Positions 29,515-37,245 of a DNA stretch of 64,000 nt are shown here, one piece after another. The notes below the pieces were generated by a model that saw only the letters and a program-made list of their open reading frames with translations, was not told the origin of the DNA and did not search any database. Both the position numbers and the translations under genes were made by a program. The DNA comes from Shewanella nanhaiensis (lineage in GTDB: Bacteria > Pseudomonadota > Gammaproteobacteria > Enterobacterales > Shewanellaceae): positions 434,001 to 498,000 of the forward strand of contig NZ_JAHZST010000003.1 in the NCBI RefSeq assembly GCF_019457885.1, in the 5' to 3' direction. Every line of letters begins with the position of its first letter. The stretch's first letter is position 1.

Positions 29515-31830
29515 ATGAGCCAGACAACAAACTTAAGTCAGATCTATCTCGATGCGAATGCGACTACTCCCGTTCTCCCTCAAGCCGCACAAGCTGCAAT
29601 GGATGCCATGCAAGACCTCTTCGGTAATCCCAGCAGTAGTCACATTACCGGGCTCAAAGCGAAGAATTTAATGGAACAAACCCGTCAGCGGGCCAAGACA
29701 CTATTAGGCACAGGTGAGGGCAAGCTTATCTTTACCAGCGGGGCTACTGAGGGGATCCAAACCGGAATATTGTCTGGTCTGATAAAGGCTAAGACTCAGA
29801 TCCAAGAGGGGAGAAAATATAGCATTCTGTATGGCTCAACGGAGCATAAGGCCGTCCCCAATTCATTGGCTCACTGGAATGAGATCTTAGGGATCAACGC
29901 CGAGATTAAAGCGATCCCAGTGGATCAGTTTGGCAAACTAGATCTTGAGTTTATTCAAAAAGAGGTGGGCAGTGCATTAATGATCTGCACCATGGCGGTC
30001 AATAATGAGACCGGTGTATATCAAGATCTACAGCAACTTGAACTCTGCATAAGGGAGAAAAATCCAGAGGTATTTTGGTTAGTCGACTGTGTTCAGGCTC
30101 TGGGAAAGCGCCCACTTAACTTAGCCAAAACCAGCATAGATTACGCGCCATTTAGCGGCCATAAACTCTATGCGCCTAAGGGAATTGGCTTTATCTATAT
30201 ACGTGAAGGTGCGCCCTTTACTCCCTTCATTGCAGGTGGCGGTCAAGAGAGCGGACTACGCTCAGGCACTGAAAACCTGCCAGGTATGGCAGCCCTTAAT
30301 GTGATATTCCAGATGCTGCTCGACACAGATAACACGACTTTTTACGATCTCAACACACTGAACGATTACCGTCGCCAGCTGAGTCACAGCCTATCCCAAG
30401 CGTTTCCCGATATTGTCTTTAATCACCAGTTTAATAATAGTGTCCCTACGACACTGAATTTCGCCGTTCCTGGATTTAGCAGCAAAGAGATTATGGATCT
30501 ATTTGACGCTGCCAATATCCGTGTCAGCTCAGGTTCAGCCTGCAGCTCTAAGGTCACTCGAAGCTTTGTTCTCGATGCCATGGGATTGCCTGTTTGGCAG
30601 AGTGAATCCGCTATCCGCCTCTCGTTTGGTCCCGCTATGAGCCAAGAGGAGGTTGATAGCGCTTGTGCAAGGATCCGTTCAGCGGCCAAAGCACTCACCA
30701 ATAGCTGTTTAATGCTTGATGACACAGAGCAAACACAAGATAAAACCCCACTCAATGGTTTAGTGCAGCTGCGTTCAGGCTCTAGCTGCACCTGGATCTA
30801 TGCCGATATGAAGAGCAAACAGGCTCTGGTTATCGACCCCCTTCCAGAACTTGAGAAGCGTATCGATACCCTGCTGCAGTGTCAGCAGTTGACCCCTGTC
30901 GCCATCTTAGATACACATGGTCATGCCGACCATATCTCTGGACGTGTTGCATTAGCGAATAAGTACCTTAGCAGTCAACAAACAGACGTTCTTGGCTGGC
31001 CAACCAACACAAAAGCAGTGGCAATTGGTGATGAGTCATTTAATGTGCTTGCCGTGGGAGAGCTCTCTTTAATCAAGGTGCCGACACCGGGTCATACAGA
31101 TGACAGCATCAGTCTGTTATTGAGCTCAGATCCAACGAGTTTAATAACCAGTACCCGCTATGCTTTTTGTGGGGACACCATCCTAATGGGTAGCCTAGGT
31201 CGAACTAACTTCGCCTCCAGCAGCTCCATCGACATGTACCACAGCCTAAAACAGATAAACCGCTTAATTGGCCAACAAACCTTGCTATGTGCAAGTCATG
31301 ACTACAATAACGAATTTACCACCACACTCTCAGCCGAGGTGGTGCGTAATTGCCTGCTTCAATCTGTGCTTACGGGTTCAATTAACCAATCCCAATTTGC
31401 AGCAAGAAAAGCTGATCTAGACTCCAATCTAAATGATGAGAAAGGCACAGAGATCCTATGTGGTGCTTACTATGGTGACTGCGATAAAGCTCAAATTAAG
31501 GAGTACAGTAGCGATAGTCTCAAACAGAGATTGACAGTTTCTGATAGCGTAAAAATCCTCGATATTCGCGAGCCCCATGAGTATGCGCTGCAACATAAGC
31601 TAGATACAGTAAGTGAACAGAGCTCTACTGAAAACAGCTTAAATACAGGCCTTAATATTCCAATGACACGTCTGGTGCAATTTATTCAGGAACATCAGAT
31701 GGAGAAAGAGTCAGAGTGGGTACTTGTTTGTCGCAGTGGCAGTCGCTCTATGGTTGCAGCACAAGCCATGCACCGACTAGGCTTTACTAATGTCGCACAC
31801 CTAAAAGGCGGTTATGCGTTAAGCAGCTAA
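29515..31830 (+). CDS. fusion of cysteine desulfurase, persulfide dioxygenase-like MBL fold and rhodanese
   Basis: 771 residues with three enzymes in one chain. Residues about 8-395 are a NifS/IscS-type cysteine desulfurase: LDANATTP at the start, PLP lysine in SGHK (Lys217) and the persulfide-carrying Cys343 in SGSACSSK. Residues about 415-625 are an ETHE1/CstB-type metallo-beta-lactamase fold with HGHADH (468-473), TPGHT (His527), CGDT (Asp554), the family hallmark GRTNF (562-566) and ASHDY; the His468/His527/Asp554 set fits the mononuclear iron site of persulfide dioxygenases. Residues about 665-771 are a rhodanese with active-site loop CRSGSRS (Cys739). A single chain could take sulfur from cysteine to persulfide and then to sulfite or thiosulfate; that flow is inference. 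Confidence 0.88.
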   Translation: MSQTTNLSQIYLDANATTPVLPQAAQAAMDAMQDLFGNPSSSHITGLKAKNLMEQTRQRAKTLLGTGEGKLIFTSGATEGIQTGILSGLIKAKTQIQEGRKYSILYGSTEHKAVPNSLAHWNEILGINAEIKAIPVDQFGKLDLEFIQKEVGSALMICTMAVNNETGVYQDLQQLELCIREKNPEVFWLVDCVQALGKRPLNLAKTSIDYAPFSGHKLYAPKGIGFIYIREGAPFTPFIAGGGQESGLRSGTENLPGMAALNVIFQMLLDTDNTTFYDLNTLNDYRRQLSHSLSQAFPDIVFNHQFNNSVPTTLNFAVPGFSSKEIMDLFDAANIRVSSGSACSSKVTRSFVLDAMGLPVWQSESAIRLSFGPAMSQEEVDSACARIRSAAKALTNSCLMLDDTEQTQDKTPLNGLVQLRSGSSCTWIYADMKSKQALVIDPLPELEKRIDTLLQCQQLTPVAILDTHGHADHISGRVALANKYLSSQQTDVLGWPTNTKAVAIGDESFNVLAVGELSLIKVPTPGHTDDSISLLLSSDPTSLITSTRYAFCGDTILMGSLGRTNFASSSSIDMYHSLKQINRLIGQQTLLCASHDYNNEFTTTLSAEVVRNCLLQSVLTGSINQSQFAARKADLDSNLNDEKGTEILCGAYYGDCDKAQIKEYSSDSLKQRLTVSDSVKILDIREPHEYALQHKLDTVSEQSSTENSLNTGLNIPMTRLVQFIQEHQMEKESEWVLVCRSGSRSMVAAQAMHRLGFTNVAHLKGGYALSS

Positions 31831-32168
31831 TCCCCATAGCTAAATACAGACAGAAACTAAATAGAAAAGAGGCCTATACCCAAGCCACCTCAAGATGCTC
31901 GTTTCAGAGCTCCCGTAGGATAGCTGAATAAGGCAGTGATTGAGGATAATGGTTATTCCCTTATTGATATCACTAACGCAGTGCAGTGATTCTACGGGAA
32001 CTCCCGAAGGGCATGGCGAAAAGCAACATTTTTCTGTGTTATGAAATATTGAATTAGAATAACTAGTCCTACTATTTCATGCCTTGAACTCTGTCACTTC
32101 TCGACATGCTGAATCCTGCATTTTGAAGTCGTTTGGGTATAGTGCTTTTTTTTATTTTTCAAACAAGA
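31831..32168. other. 338-bp gene-free gap occupied mostly by a MITE-like element
   Basis: No credible coding sequence. Nearly the whole gap is the inverted-repeat-bounded element described at 31875-32141. Confidence 0.7.
31875..32141. mobile_element. MITE-like non-autonomous element, about 267 bp
   Basis: Imperfect terminal inverted repeats of 24 bases start with TATACCCAA at 31875 and end with TTGGGTATA at 32141 (five mismatches by eye). A second, internal inverted pair is seen (TCCCGTAGGA near 31911 and TTCTACGGGA near 31991). There is no transposase. The element sits between the desulfurase fusion and the convergent AraC gene. Similar TATACCC-ended repeats are, to my recollection, common in Shewanella. 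Confidence 0.65.
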
Positions 32169-33038
32169 TTATTGCGCATGCTTAAGTCTGAGGCTTTTTC
32201 TAAATCGACTCGGTGTACTGCCCTTTATCGAGAGAAACTGACGATTGAAATTGGAGATGTTATTAAAACCACATTGATCGCTAATCACAGAGATTGGATG
32301 GTTGGAGTTAATGAGTAACTTACAGGCCTTACCTATCCTCAACTGATTGATAAACTCAGTCAAAGTACGTTCGGTACGCTTTTTAAAGAAACGGTGAAAA
32401 TGGTTGGTACTCATATGAGCAATAGCTGCCAACTCATCGGCATAGAGCCCTCGGTCAAAGTTACCGTAGATATACTCAATAACCCTATCTAGTTTATCGA
32501 TCCCTGAGTCAGTTTTATCACCATAGGTAAAAAATCGGCTGGATAACAACTTAGATTGATTATCTTTAAGCATCACATTCAGTAAGTTCATTAGCAGAAT
32601 ATAACGGCTAAAGGGATCGGCATTCTCCATCTGTCGAAATAAACTTAGGGCTTTTTCCGTACTTTCTGAACTGTAAAAGATCCCCCTTGAGGAGCGCTCT
32701 AACATCTCCTCTAATCCTTGCATTTCAGGGTGTTCAGCCACTTGTCCATCTAACCAAAGTTTAGGGATCTGAGCAACATAGACTATTTGTGTAGACTCAT
32801 CCTCGTTGATACTTGAGTGCCAAGTGTGGGGCATATGGGGGCCAACAAAGACCAGATCTAGCTCTGAATACTCCTCAATATGATCGCCAATATACCTCAA
32901 ACCTTGGCTGTTTAAGGTCAAACAGATCTCATATTCGGGATGGTAGTGCCAATTAAAATCAATATTAGGTAGTTGGTACTTAACAAAACGCCATGAGCAG
33001 TTACTCGAAGGGATCACTTTCTCACACATAGGTTTCAT
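32169..33038 (-). CDS. AraC-family transcriptional regulator of the chitin-disaccharide locus
   Basis: 289 residues: an N-terminal cupin-like sensing domain (HYHPEYEICLT at about 31-41, then PHMPHTW) and a C-terminal pair of helix-turn-helix motifs (LAAIAHMSTNHFHRFFKK and ISVISDQCGFNNISNFNRQF, about residues 200-270) of the AraC/XylS type. It is divergent from the chitin-oligosaccharide deacetylase gene across a 358-bp AT-rich gap and probably regulates it, using a chitin-derived sugar as ligand. The regulated genes and ligand are inferred from position. Confidence 0.88.
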   Translation of the reverse strand: MKPMCEKVIPSSNCSWRFVKYQLPNIDFNWHYHPEYEICLTLNSQGLRYIGDHIEEYSELDLVFVGPHMPHTWHSSINEDESTQIVYVAQIPKLWLDGQVAEHPEMQGLEEMLERSSRGIFYSSESTEKALSLFRQMENADPFSRYILLMNLLNVMLKDNQSKLLSSRFFTYGDKTDSGIDKLDRVIEYIYGNFDRGLYADELAAIAHMSTNHFHRFFKKRTERTLTEFINQLRIGKACKLLINSNHPISVISDQCGFNNISNFNRQFLSIKGSTPSRFRKSLRLKHAQ

Positions 33039-33396
33039 TAAAATAAGTCCATTTATTAATGCTCAATTTAGAAAAGTCTAGCTCGCTTAGTAGTTAAGTA
33101 TATTAGACCTTTTTACAATATATTAACTTTTAATATAGCTAGACTTTATCCTTATAAAGGCAAGATACAAATAATAGCAGTTATTTATAACTGGATATTT
33201 ATATATATAAAGTAGATATCACTATTAACTAGATAATCAAGTTATAAAATCAAATGGATAGAATAATATATTAAGGGAGTTGAATCGTATAACCAGAGTT
33301 AAAAAACAAAGATTAAATTAACCATATAAATAAAAGACCGATTATAAAAATAATTGGGAATATCATTTTTACCTCTGATAACACAAGGAAATAACA
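33039..33396. promoter_or_regulatory. 358-bp AT-rich divergent regulatory region
   Basis: No coding potential seen. Very AT-rich, with runs such as TATATATATAAA near 33200, and it holds the spaced inverted repeat at 33073-33147. It should contain the promoters for the AraC regulator and the deacetylase; I cannot place -35/-10 boxes with confidence. Confidence 0.6.
33073..33147. promoter_or_regulatory. spaced perfect inverted repeat, candidate regulator operator
   Basis: AAAGTCTAGCT (33073-33083) and its exact reverse complement AGCTAGACTTT (33137-33147) lie 64 bp apart centre to centre, close to six helical turns. They lie just upstream of the araC-type gene, which is the geometry expected for a looping or paired-site regulator. 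Confidence 0.5.
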
Positions 33397-34671
33397 GTGA
33401 AATTAACAACCCTTACCTGCGCACTATCATTAGCTCTTGCCTCTATTTCATACGCACAAGCCAGTGACAAAACTATCTACTTAACGTTCGATGATGGCCC
33501 GATGAATGCGACCCCAGCACTCATTGACACCTTAGATAATGCAGGTATTAAAGCGACTTTCTATATCAATGCTTGGCACTTAGATGGCATCGCTGATGAG
33601 AACGAAGATCAGGCTCTTTCTGCACTAATTCAAACATTAAAAAGTGGACATGTGGTAGCTAACCACAGCTATGACCATATGGTACATAACTGTGTCGATG
33701 AGTTTGGCCCAACAAGTGGCGCTGAGTGTAATGCCACCGGTGATCATCAGATTAACTCCTATCAAGATCCTGTCTATGATGCCTCTATGTTCAGTGAAAA
33801 CCTCACTGTTTTAGAGTCTTACATACCAAACATTCAAAGCTACCCTAACTATAAGGCAGCTAGCCTAGCTCGCCTACCATACACGAATGGCTGGCGCTCA
33901 AGCGGTGAGTTAAAAGGGGATGGACTATGTGCTACCTCTGATGACTTTAAGCCGTGGGAGCCTGGTTATGTTTGTGATGCTGAAAACCCATCAAACAGTT
34001 CAAAAGCAGGTGTTGAGGTATCAAATATTCTTGCTGATAAAGGTTATCTGATCCATGGTTGGGATCTCGACTGGGCACCTGAAAACTGGGGGATCCCATA
34101 CCCAGCGAACAGCCTAACAGAAGCCGAAGCCTTTCTCGGTTATGTTGATGCAGCACTTAATGCCTGTGCACCGGTAACCATCAACCCTGTTAACTCTAAG
34201 ACGCAAACCTTCCCATGTGGTGATGCCTTGCACGCAGATAAGGTTATCATCTTAACCCATGACTTCCTGTTTGAAGATGCTAAGCGTGGCCAAGGTGCAA
34301 CCTTGAACCTACCTAAACTTGCTAAGTTTATTGAGCTTGCACTGGCTGCGGGTTATCAATTCGATACTATGGATAACTATGCACCACAATGGTTAAGCGA
34401 AACTAGCTACCAAGAGGGTGACTATGTTACCTACAACAACGCTGTATTTAAGGCCGTTTCTGCCCATACATCCCAAAATAACTGGGCACCAACAGCCAGC
34501 TCAAACCTATGGTTAAAGAGCACACCAAGCTCAGTTTGGACTGAAAATGTTAGTTACCAAGCTGGCGAGAGCGTCACTTATATGGGACAGACATATACCG
34601 TGATAGCAGACCATGTATCCCAATCTCTTTGGACACCAAATGCCAGCGATACACTGTTCTTGGCAAACTAA
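33397..34671 (+). CDS. secreted chitin-oligosaccharide deacetylase (CE4) with chitin-binding modules
   Basis: 424 residues with a signal peptide (cleavage near SYA-QA, residue 20). The NodB-type deacetylase domain shows the metal/catalytic TFDDGP motif (Asp32, Asp33) and HSYDH (His90, His94). Two C-terminal type-III chitin-binding modules of about 45 residues each follow residue 325 (each with a W/Y-rich Y-Q-x-G-x-x-V-x-Y pattern). The length and layout match Vibrio chitin-oligosaccharide deacetylases, which remove one acetyl group from chitin disaccharide to give GlcNAc-GlcN, a known inducer of chitinases. A terminator separates it from the permease gene. Confidence 0.9.
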   Translation: MKLTTLTCALSLALASISYAQASDKTIYLTFDDGPMNATPALIDTLDNAGIKATFYINAWHLDGIADENEDQALSALIQTLKSGHVVANHSYDHMVHNCVDEFGPTSGAECNATGDHQINSYQDPVYDASMFSENLTVLESYIPNIQSYPNYKAASLARLPYTNGWRSSGELKGDGLCATSDDFKPWEPGYVCDAENPSNSSKAGVEVSNILADKGYLIHGWDLDWAPENWGIPYPANSLTEAEAFLGYVDAALNACAPVTINPVNSKTQTFPCGDALHADKVIILTHDFLFEDAKRGQGATLNLPKLAKFIELALAAGYQFDTMDNYAPQWLSETSYQEGDYVTYNNAVFKAVSAHTSQNNWAPTASSNLWLKSTPSSVWTENVSYQAGESVTYMGQTYTVIADHVSQSLWTPNASDTLFLAN

Positions 34672-34718
34672 TTGAACCAATAAACTTACCTATCTAGCGT
34701 AAGAGTTGCCCATAACCC

Positions 34719-34749
34719 AAAAGGCCAGAGATTAAATCTCTGGCCTTTT
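34719..34749 (+). terminator. rho-independent terminator after the deacetylase
   Basis: A 14-bp stem (AAAAGGCCAGAGAT with its complement), TAA loop and T run, about 50 bp after the stop codon. Confidence 0.93.
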
Positions 34750-34831
34750 TACATCCTCTACTTCTTTAACCTAGAATTAAAAACTCTTTCCTATCATAAA
34801 GATAACAATAAAAACAAGGGAGGTTGAAAAG

Positions 34832-34846
34832 TATCAACATTTGATA
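34832..34846. promoter_or_regulatory. short palindrome upstream of the sugar permease
   Basis: TATCAACATTTGATA is a perfect six-base inverted repeat with a three-base spacer, 74 bp before the permease start. It could be an operator for the permease-kinase-hexosaminidase unit. It is not the NagR-type TGACAACGTTGTCA palindrome I would expect for GlcNAc genes in Shewanella. Confidence 0.35.
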
Positions 34847-34919
34847 GTTTAGTATCTCTATAGTGATAAAAGACAGGCAATATAAATCAGATATTTGATA
34901 CAGCAAAGGATGCTGAAAG

Positions 34920-36197
34920 ATGAATAAGAACAAGCTGATCCTGGCCTTAGTTTTACTGACATTCTTCGTGGTGTCTTTTATTACCAATATACTCGGCCCT
35001 CTCTTTCCCTCTTTGATAGCCGACTTTAATTTAAGTCTAGCGCTCGCAGGGTTCCTACCCTTCTCCTTTTTTGCTGCATATGGGGTGATGTCTATCCCCT
35101 CTGGGATGCTAGTCGACAAATTCAGTGAAAAGCCAGTGCTCTTTCTGGCTTTCCTAATGGCAGCCTTAGGCTCACTACTGTTTGGAATATCACCAAACTT
35201 CTATATGGCGATGCTCTCTCTGTTTCTCATCGGCACAGGCATGGCGATGTTACAGGTAGCCATCAACCCACTGCTACGAGTTGTTGGTGGTGAGGAGCAT
35301 TTCGCTTTCTACTCAGTATCAGCCCAACTCCTCTTTGGCGCAGCAGGCGCCCTCAGCCCACTAGTCTACAGCAAGGTGGTACTTGCCATCGACGAACCTA
35401 ACACAAACAGTGCCATGGTCAGCACGCTGCAAGCACTTGTTCCCGCTAATATGACTTGGGTCTCCATGTACTGGATATTTGCGCTTATCTCATTGATGAT
35501 GTTAATGCTCATCACCTTGCTTAAATTTCCTAAGGTTGAGCGTAATGAAGCGGAGTCCATCGGTGCAGTAAAAGTATATGTATCACTATTTAAAGATAAG
35601 AAAATTATCCTGTTCTTTTTTGCCATCGCCGCCTATGTAGGAACAGAGCAAGGAGTTGCTAACTTCATCTCCATCTTCCTGCAACAGCACCACGGATTAG
35701 ACCCGGTAACCCAAGGAACTGCTGTATTAAGCCAGTTCTGGTTGATGCTGACACTAGGCTGTGTGCTGGGCCTAATACTGGTTAAGTTTTTAGACAGCAG
35801 ACTCGTGCTCAAACTCTTCTCAATCAGCGCCATCATCTCCCTCACGGCCGCATTATTTGGCAGTAAAACGGTCGCATTAATGGCCTTTCCTTTGATTGGT
35901 TTTTTCCTTTCTGTCATGTGGTCAGTCATCTTCTCATTAGCGCTAAACTCAGTCCCCAAGCATCACGGCTCAGTAGCAGGTATTCTCTGTACTGGCATTA
36001 TTGGCGGTGGCCTTGCCTCACCTTTGGTAGGGGCAATAGCCGACATATCTGGCGACCTTCGTCTAGGCATGATCGTTGTTTACATCACTCTATTTTATAT
36101 TTTAAGTGTTGGATTCTGGGCAAAACCACTTATCAATAATAAAACGATTAATCTATTTAAAAACAGAAAGGGGGAAACGGTTCAAACAAGTAATTAA
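34920..36197 (+). CDS. MFS sugar permease (FHS/FucP-like)
   Basis: 425 residues, about 12 membrane helices. The N-terminal pattern (GPLFPSLIADFNLSLALAG, then YGVMSIPSGMLVDKFSEKP) fits the fucose/glucose-galactose-H+ symporter (FHS) group, to which the GlcNAc permease NagP belongs. It is the first gene of a permease-kinase-hexosaminidase run, so amino sugar or chitin-disaccharide uptake is the likely role. Cargo is inferred from context. Confidence 0.85.
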   Translation: MNKNKLILALVLLTFFVVSFITNILGPLFPSLIADFNLSLALAGFLPFSFFAAYGVMSIPSGMLVDKFSEKPVLFLAFLMAALGSLLFGISPNFYMAMLSLFLIGTGMAMLQVAINPLLRVVGGEEHFAFYSVSAQLLFGAAGALSPLVYSKVVLAIDEPNTNSAMVSTLQALVPANMTWVSMYWIFALISLMMLMLITLLKFPKVERNEAESIGAVKVYVSLFKDKKIILFFFAIAAYVGTEQGVANFISIFLQQHHGLDPVTQGTAVLSQFWLMLTLGCVLGLILVKFLDSRLVLKLFSISAIISLTAALFGSKTVALMAFPLIGFFLSVMWSVIFSLALNSVPKHHGSVAGILCTGIIGGGLASPLVGAIADISGDLRLGMIVVYITLFYILSVGFWAKPLINNKTINLFKNRKGETVQTSN

Positions 36198-36283
36198 TAA
36201 AAAGTCACAGCATTTTTAATAAAAATAGATAACCATCTTAATTAATCTGTAATTAAAAAATCAGAATAACGTCTAGGTTTAAT

Positions 36284-37222
36284 ATGAGTTTTCCTTCACT
36301 TGTCACTCTTGATATTGGTGGCACCAAAATCAATGCAGGCCGTTATGTTAACGGTGTAATAGAGGATTCACGATCATTCAAATTTTGCGCTAATGCAAGT
36401 TTGAGTGAAATTGAGTGCTTTATTATTAACTGCATTGATGGTTTTTTAATTCAAAGTACAACCGCTATCTGCATCGGTGTACCTTGCATTGTCGATACTC
36501 AGCTAGGGATGGTTTATGACGCCGTTAATATACCCGCATGGAAAGAATTTGATCTCAAAAGTGCGCTTCAGCGACGTTATCATTTAGATGTCTATATCAA
36601 TAATGACGTTAACTGCTTCACCGCAGGCGAACACAGATTCGGTGCTGGGCAAGGTTATGATGACATCATAGGTTTATGCCTTGGCACAGGTGTAGGCGCA
36701 GGGTTCATTATTAATAATGAGCTTTATCAAGGTCATAACTGTAGTGCCGGAGAGATTGGTGAAGTCAGTTATCTCACTTCGACTATTGATGAATACTGCT
36801 CAGGACGATTCTTCGATCTACATATAGGCGCTTCAGGCACTGATCTGGCAGTAAAAGCAAGGGCGGGTGAAGCTTACGCTATTGAAGCCTACTCTCAATT
36901 TGGTCGTCACTTAGCTCACGCTATCAGCCATCTGCTGCTGATTCTTGACCCGCAAGTCATAGTGATTGGCGGTTCTGTCGCTCGCTCATTCGATCTCTTT
37001 CAAAAGGAGCTATGGCTAGGACTTGCAGATTTCCCCTATAGTAAAGTAATTGAAAACCTTAACATAGTCCCATCGTCCAATAGAGATACGGCCCTGCTAG
37101 GCGCAGCCCAGCTTTACCTTAATCAATGTGATCAGAATAAAAAAACAGAGGCCGCGGCCCAAATAGTTAACTCTAAAGAGCTCTCAGCTGAATCATACCT
37201 AACATCACCTCAGCCCTCTTAA
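36284..37222 (+). CDS. ROK-family amino-sugar kinase
   Basis: 312 residues of the ROK family: phosphate-1 motif LDIGGTK (Asp10), catalytic Asp108 in NNDVN, and the GTGVGAG nucleotide loop at 134-140. The usual ROK zinc motif CxCGxxGCxE is missing: the corresponding segment near 165-177 has only one Cys (DEYCSGRFF). Between a sugar permease and a hexosaminidase, it most likely phosphorylates GlcNAc or GlcN at O6. The C-terminal 25 residues are polar and may be a tail. The GH20 gene starts 23 bp later. Confidence 0.85.
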   Translation: MSFPSLVTLDIGGTKINAGRYVNGVIEDSRSFKFCANASLSEIECFIINCIDGFLIQSTTAICIGVPCIVDTQLGMVYDAVNIPAWKEFDLKSALQRRYHLDVYINNDVNCFTAGEHRFGAGQGYDDIIGLCLGTGVGAGFIINNELYQGHNCSAGEIGEVSYLTSTIDEYCSGRFFDLHIGASGTDLAVKARAGEAYAIEAYSQFGRHLAHAISHLLLILDPQVIVIGGSVARSFDLFQKELWLGLADFPYSKVIENLNIVPSSNRDTALLGAAQLYLNQCDQNKKTEAAAQIVNSKELSAESYLTSPQPS

Positions 37223-37245
37223 TAACAATAAAAAGGAAGACAGAT

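Noticed and set aside
32133..32318. 61-codon plus-strand frame at the end of the MITE-like element
   Set aside because: Antisense to the C-terminus of the AraC-type gene and lacking a start site.
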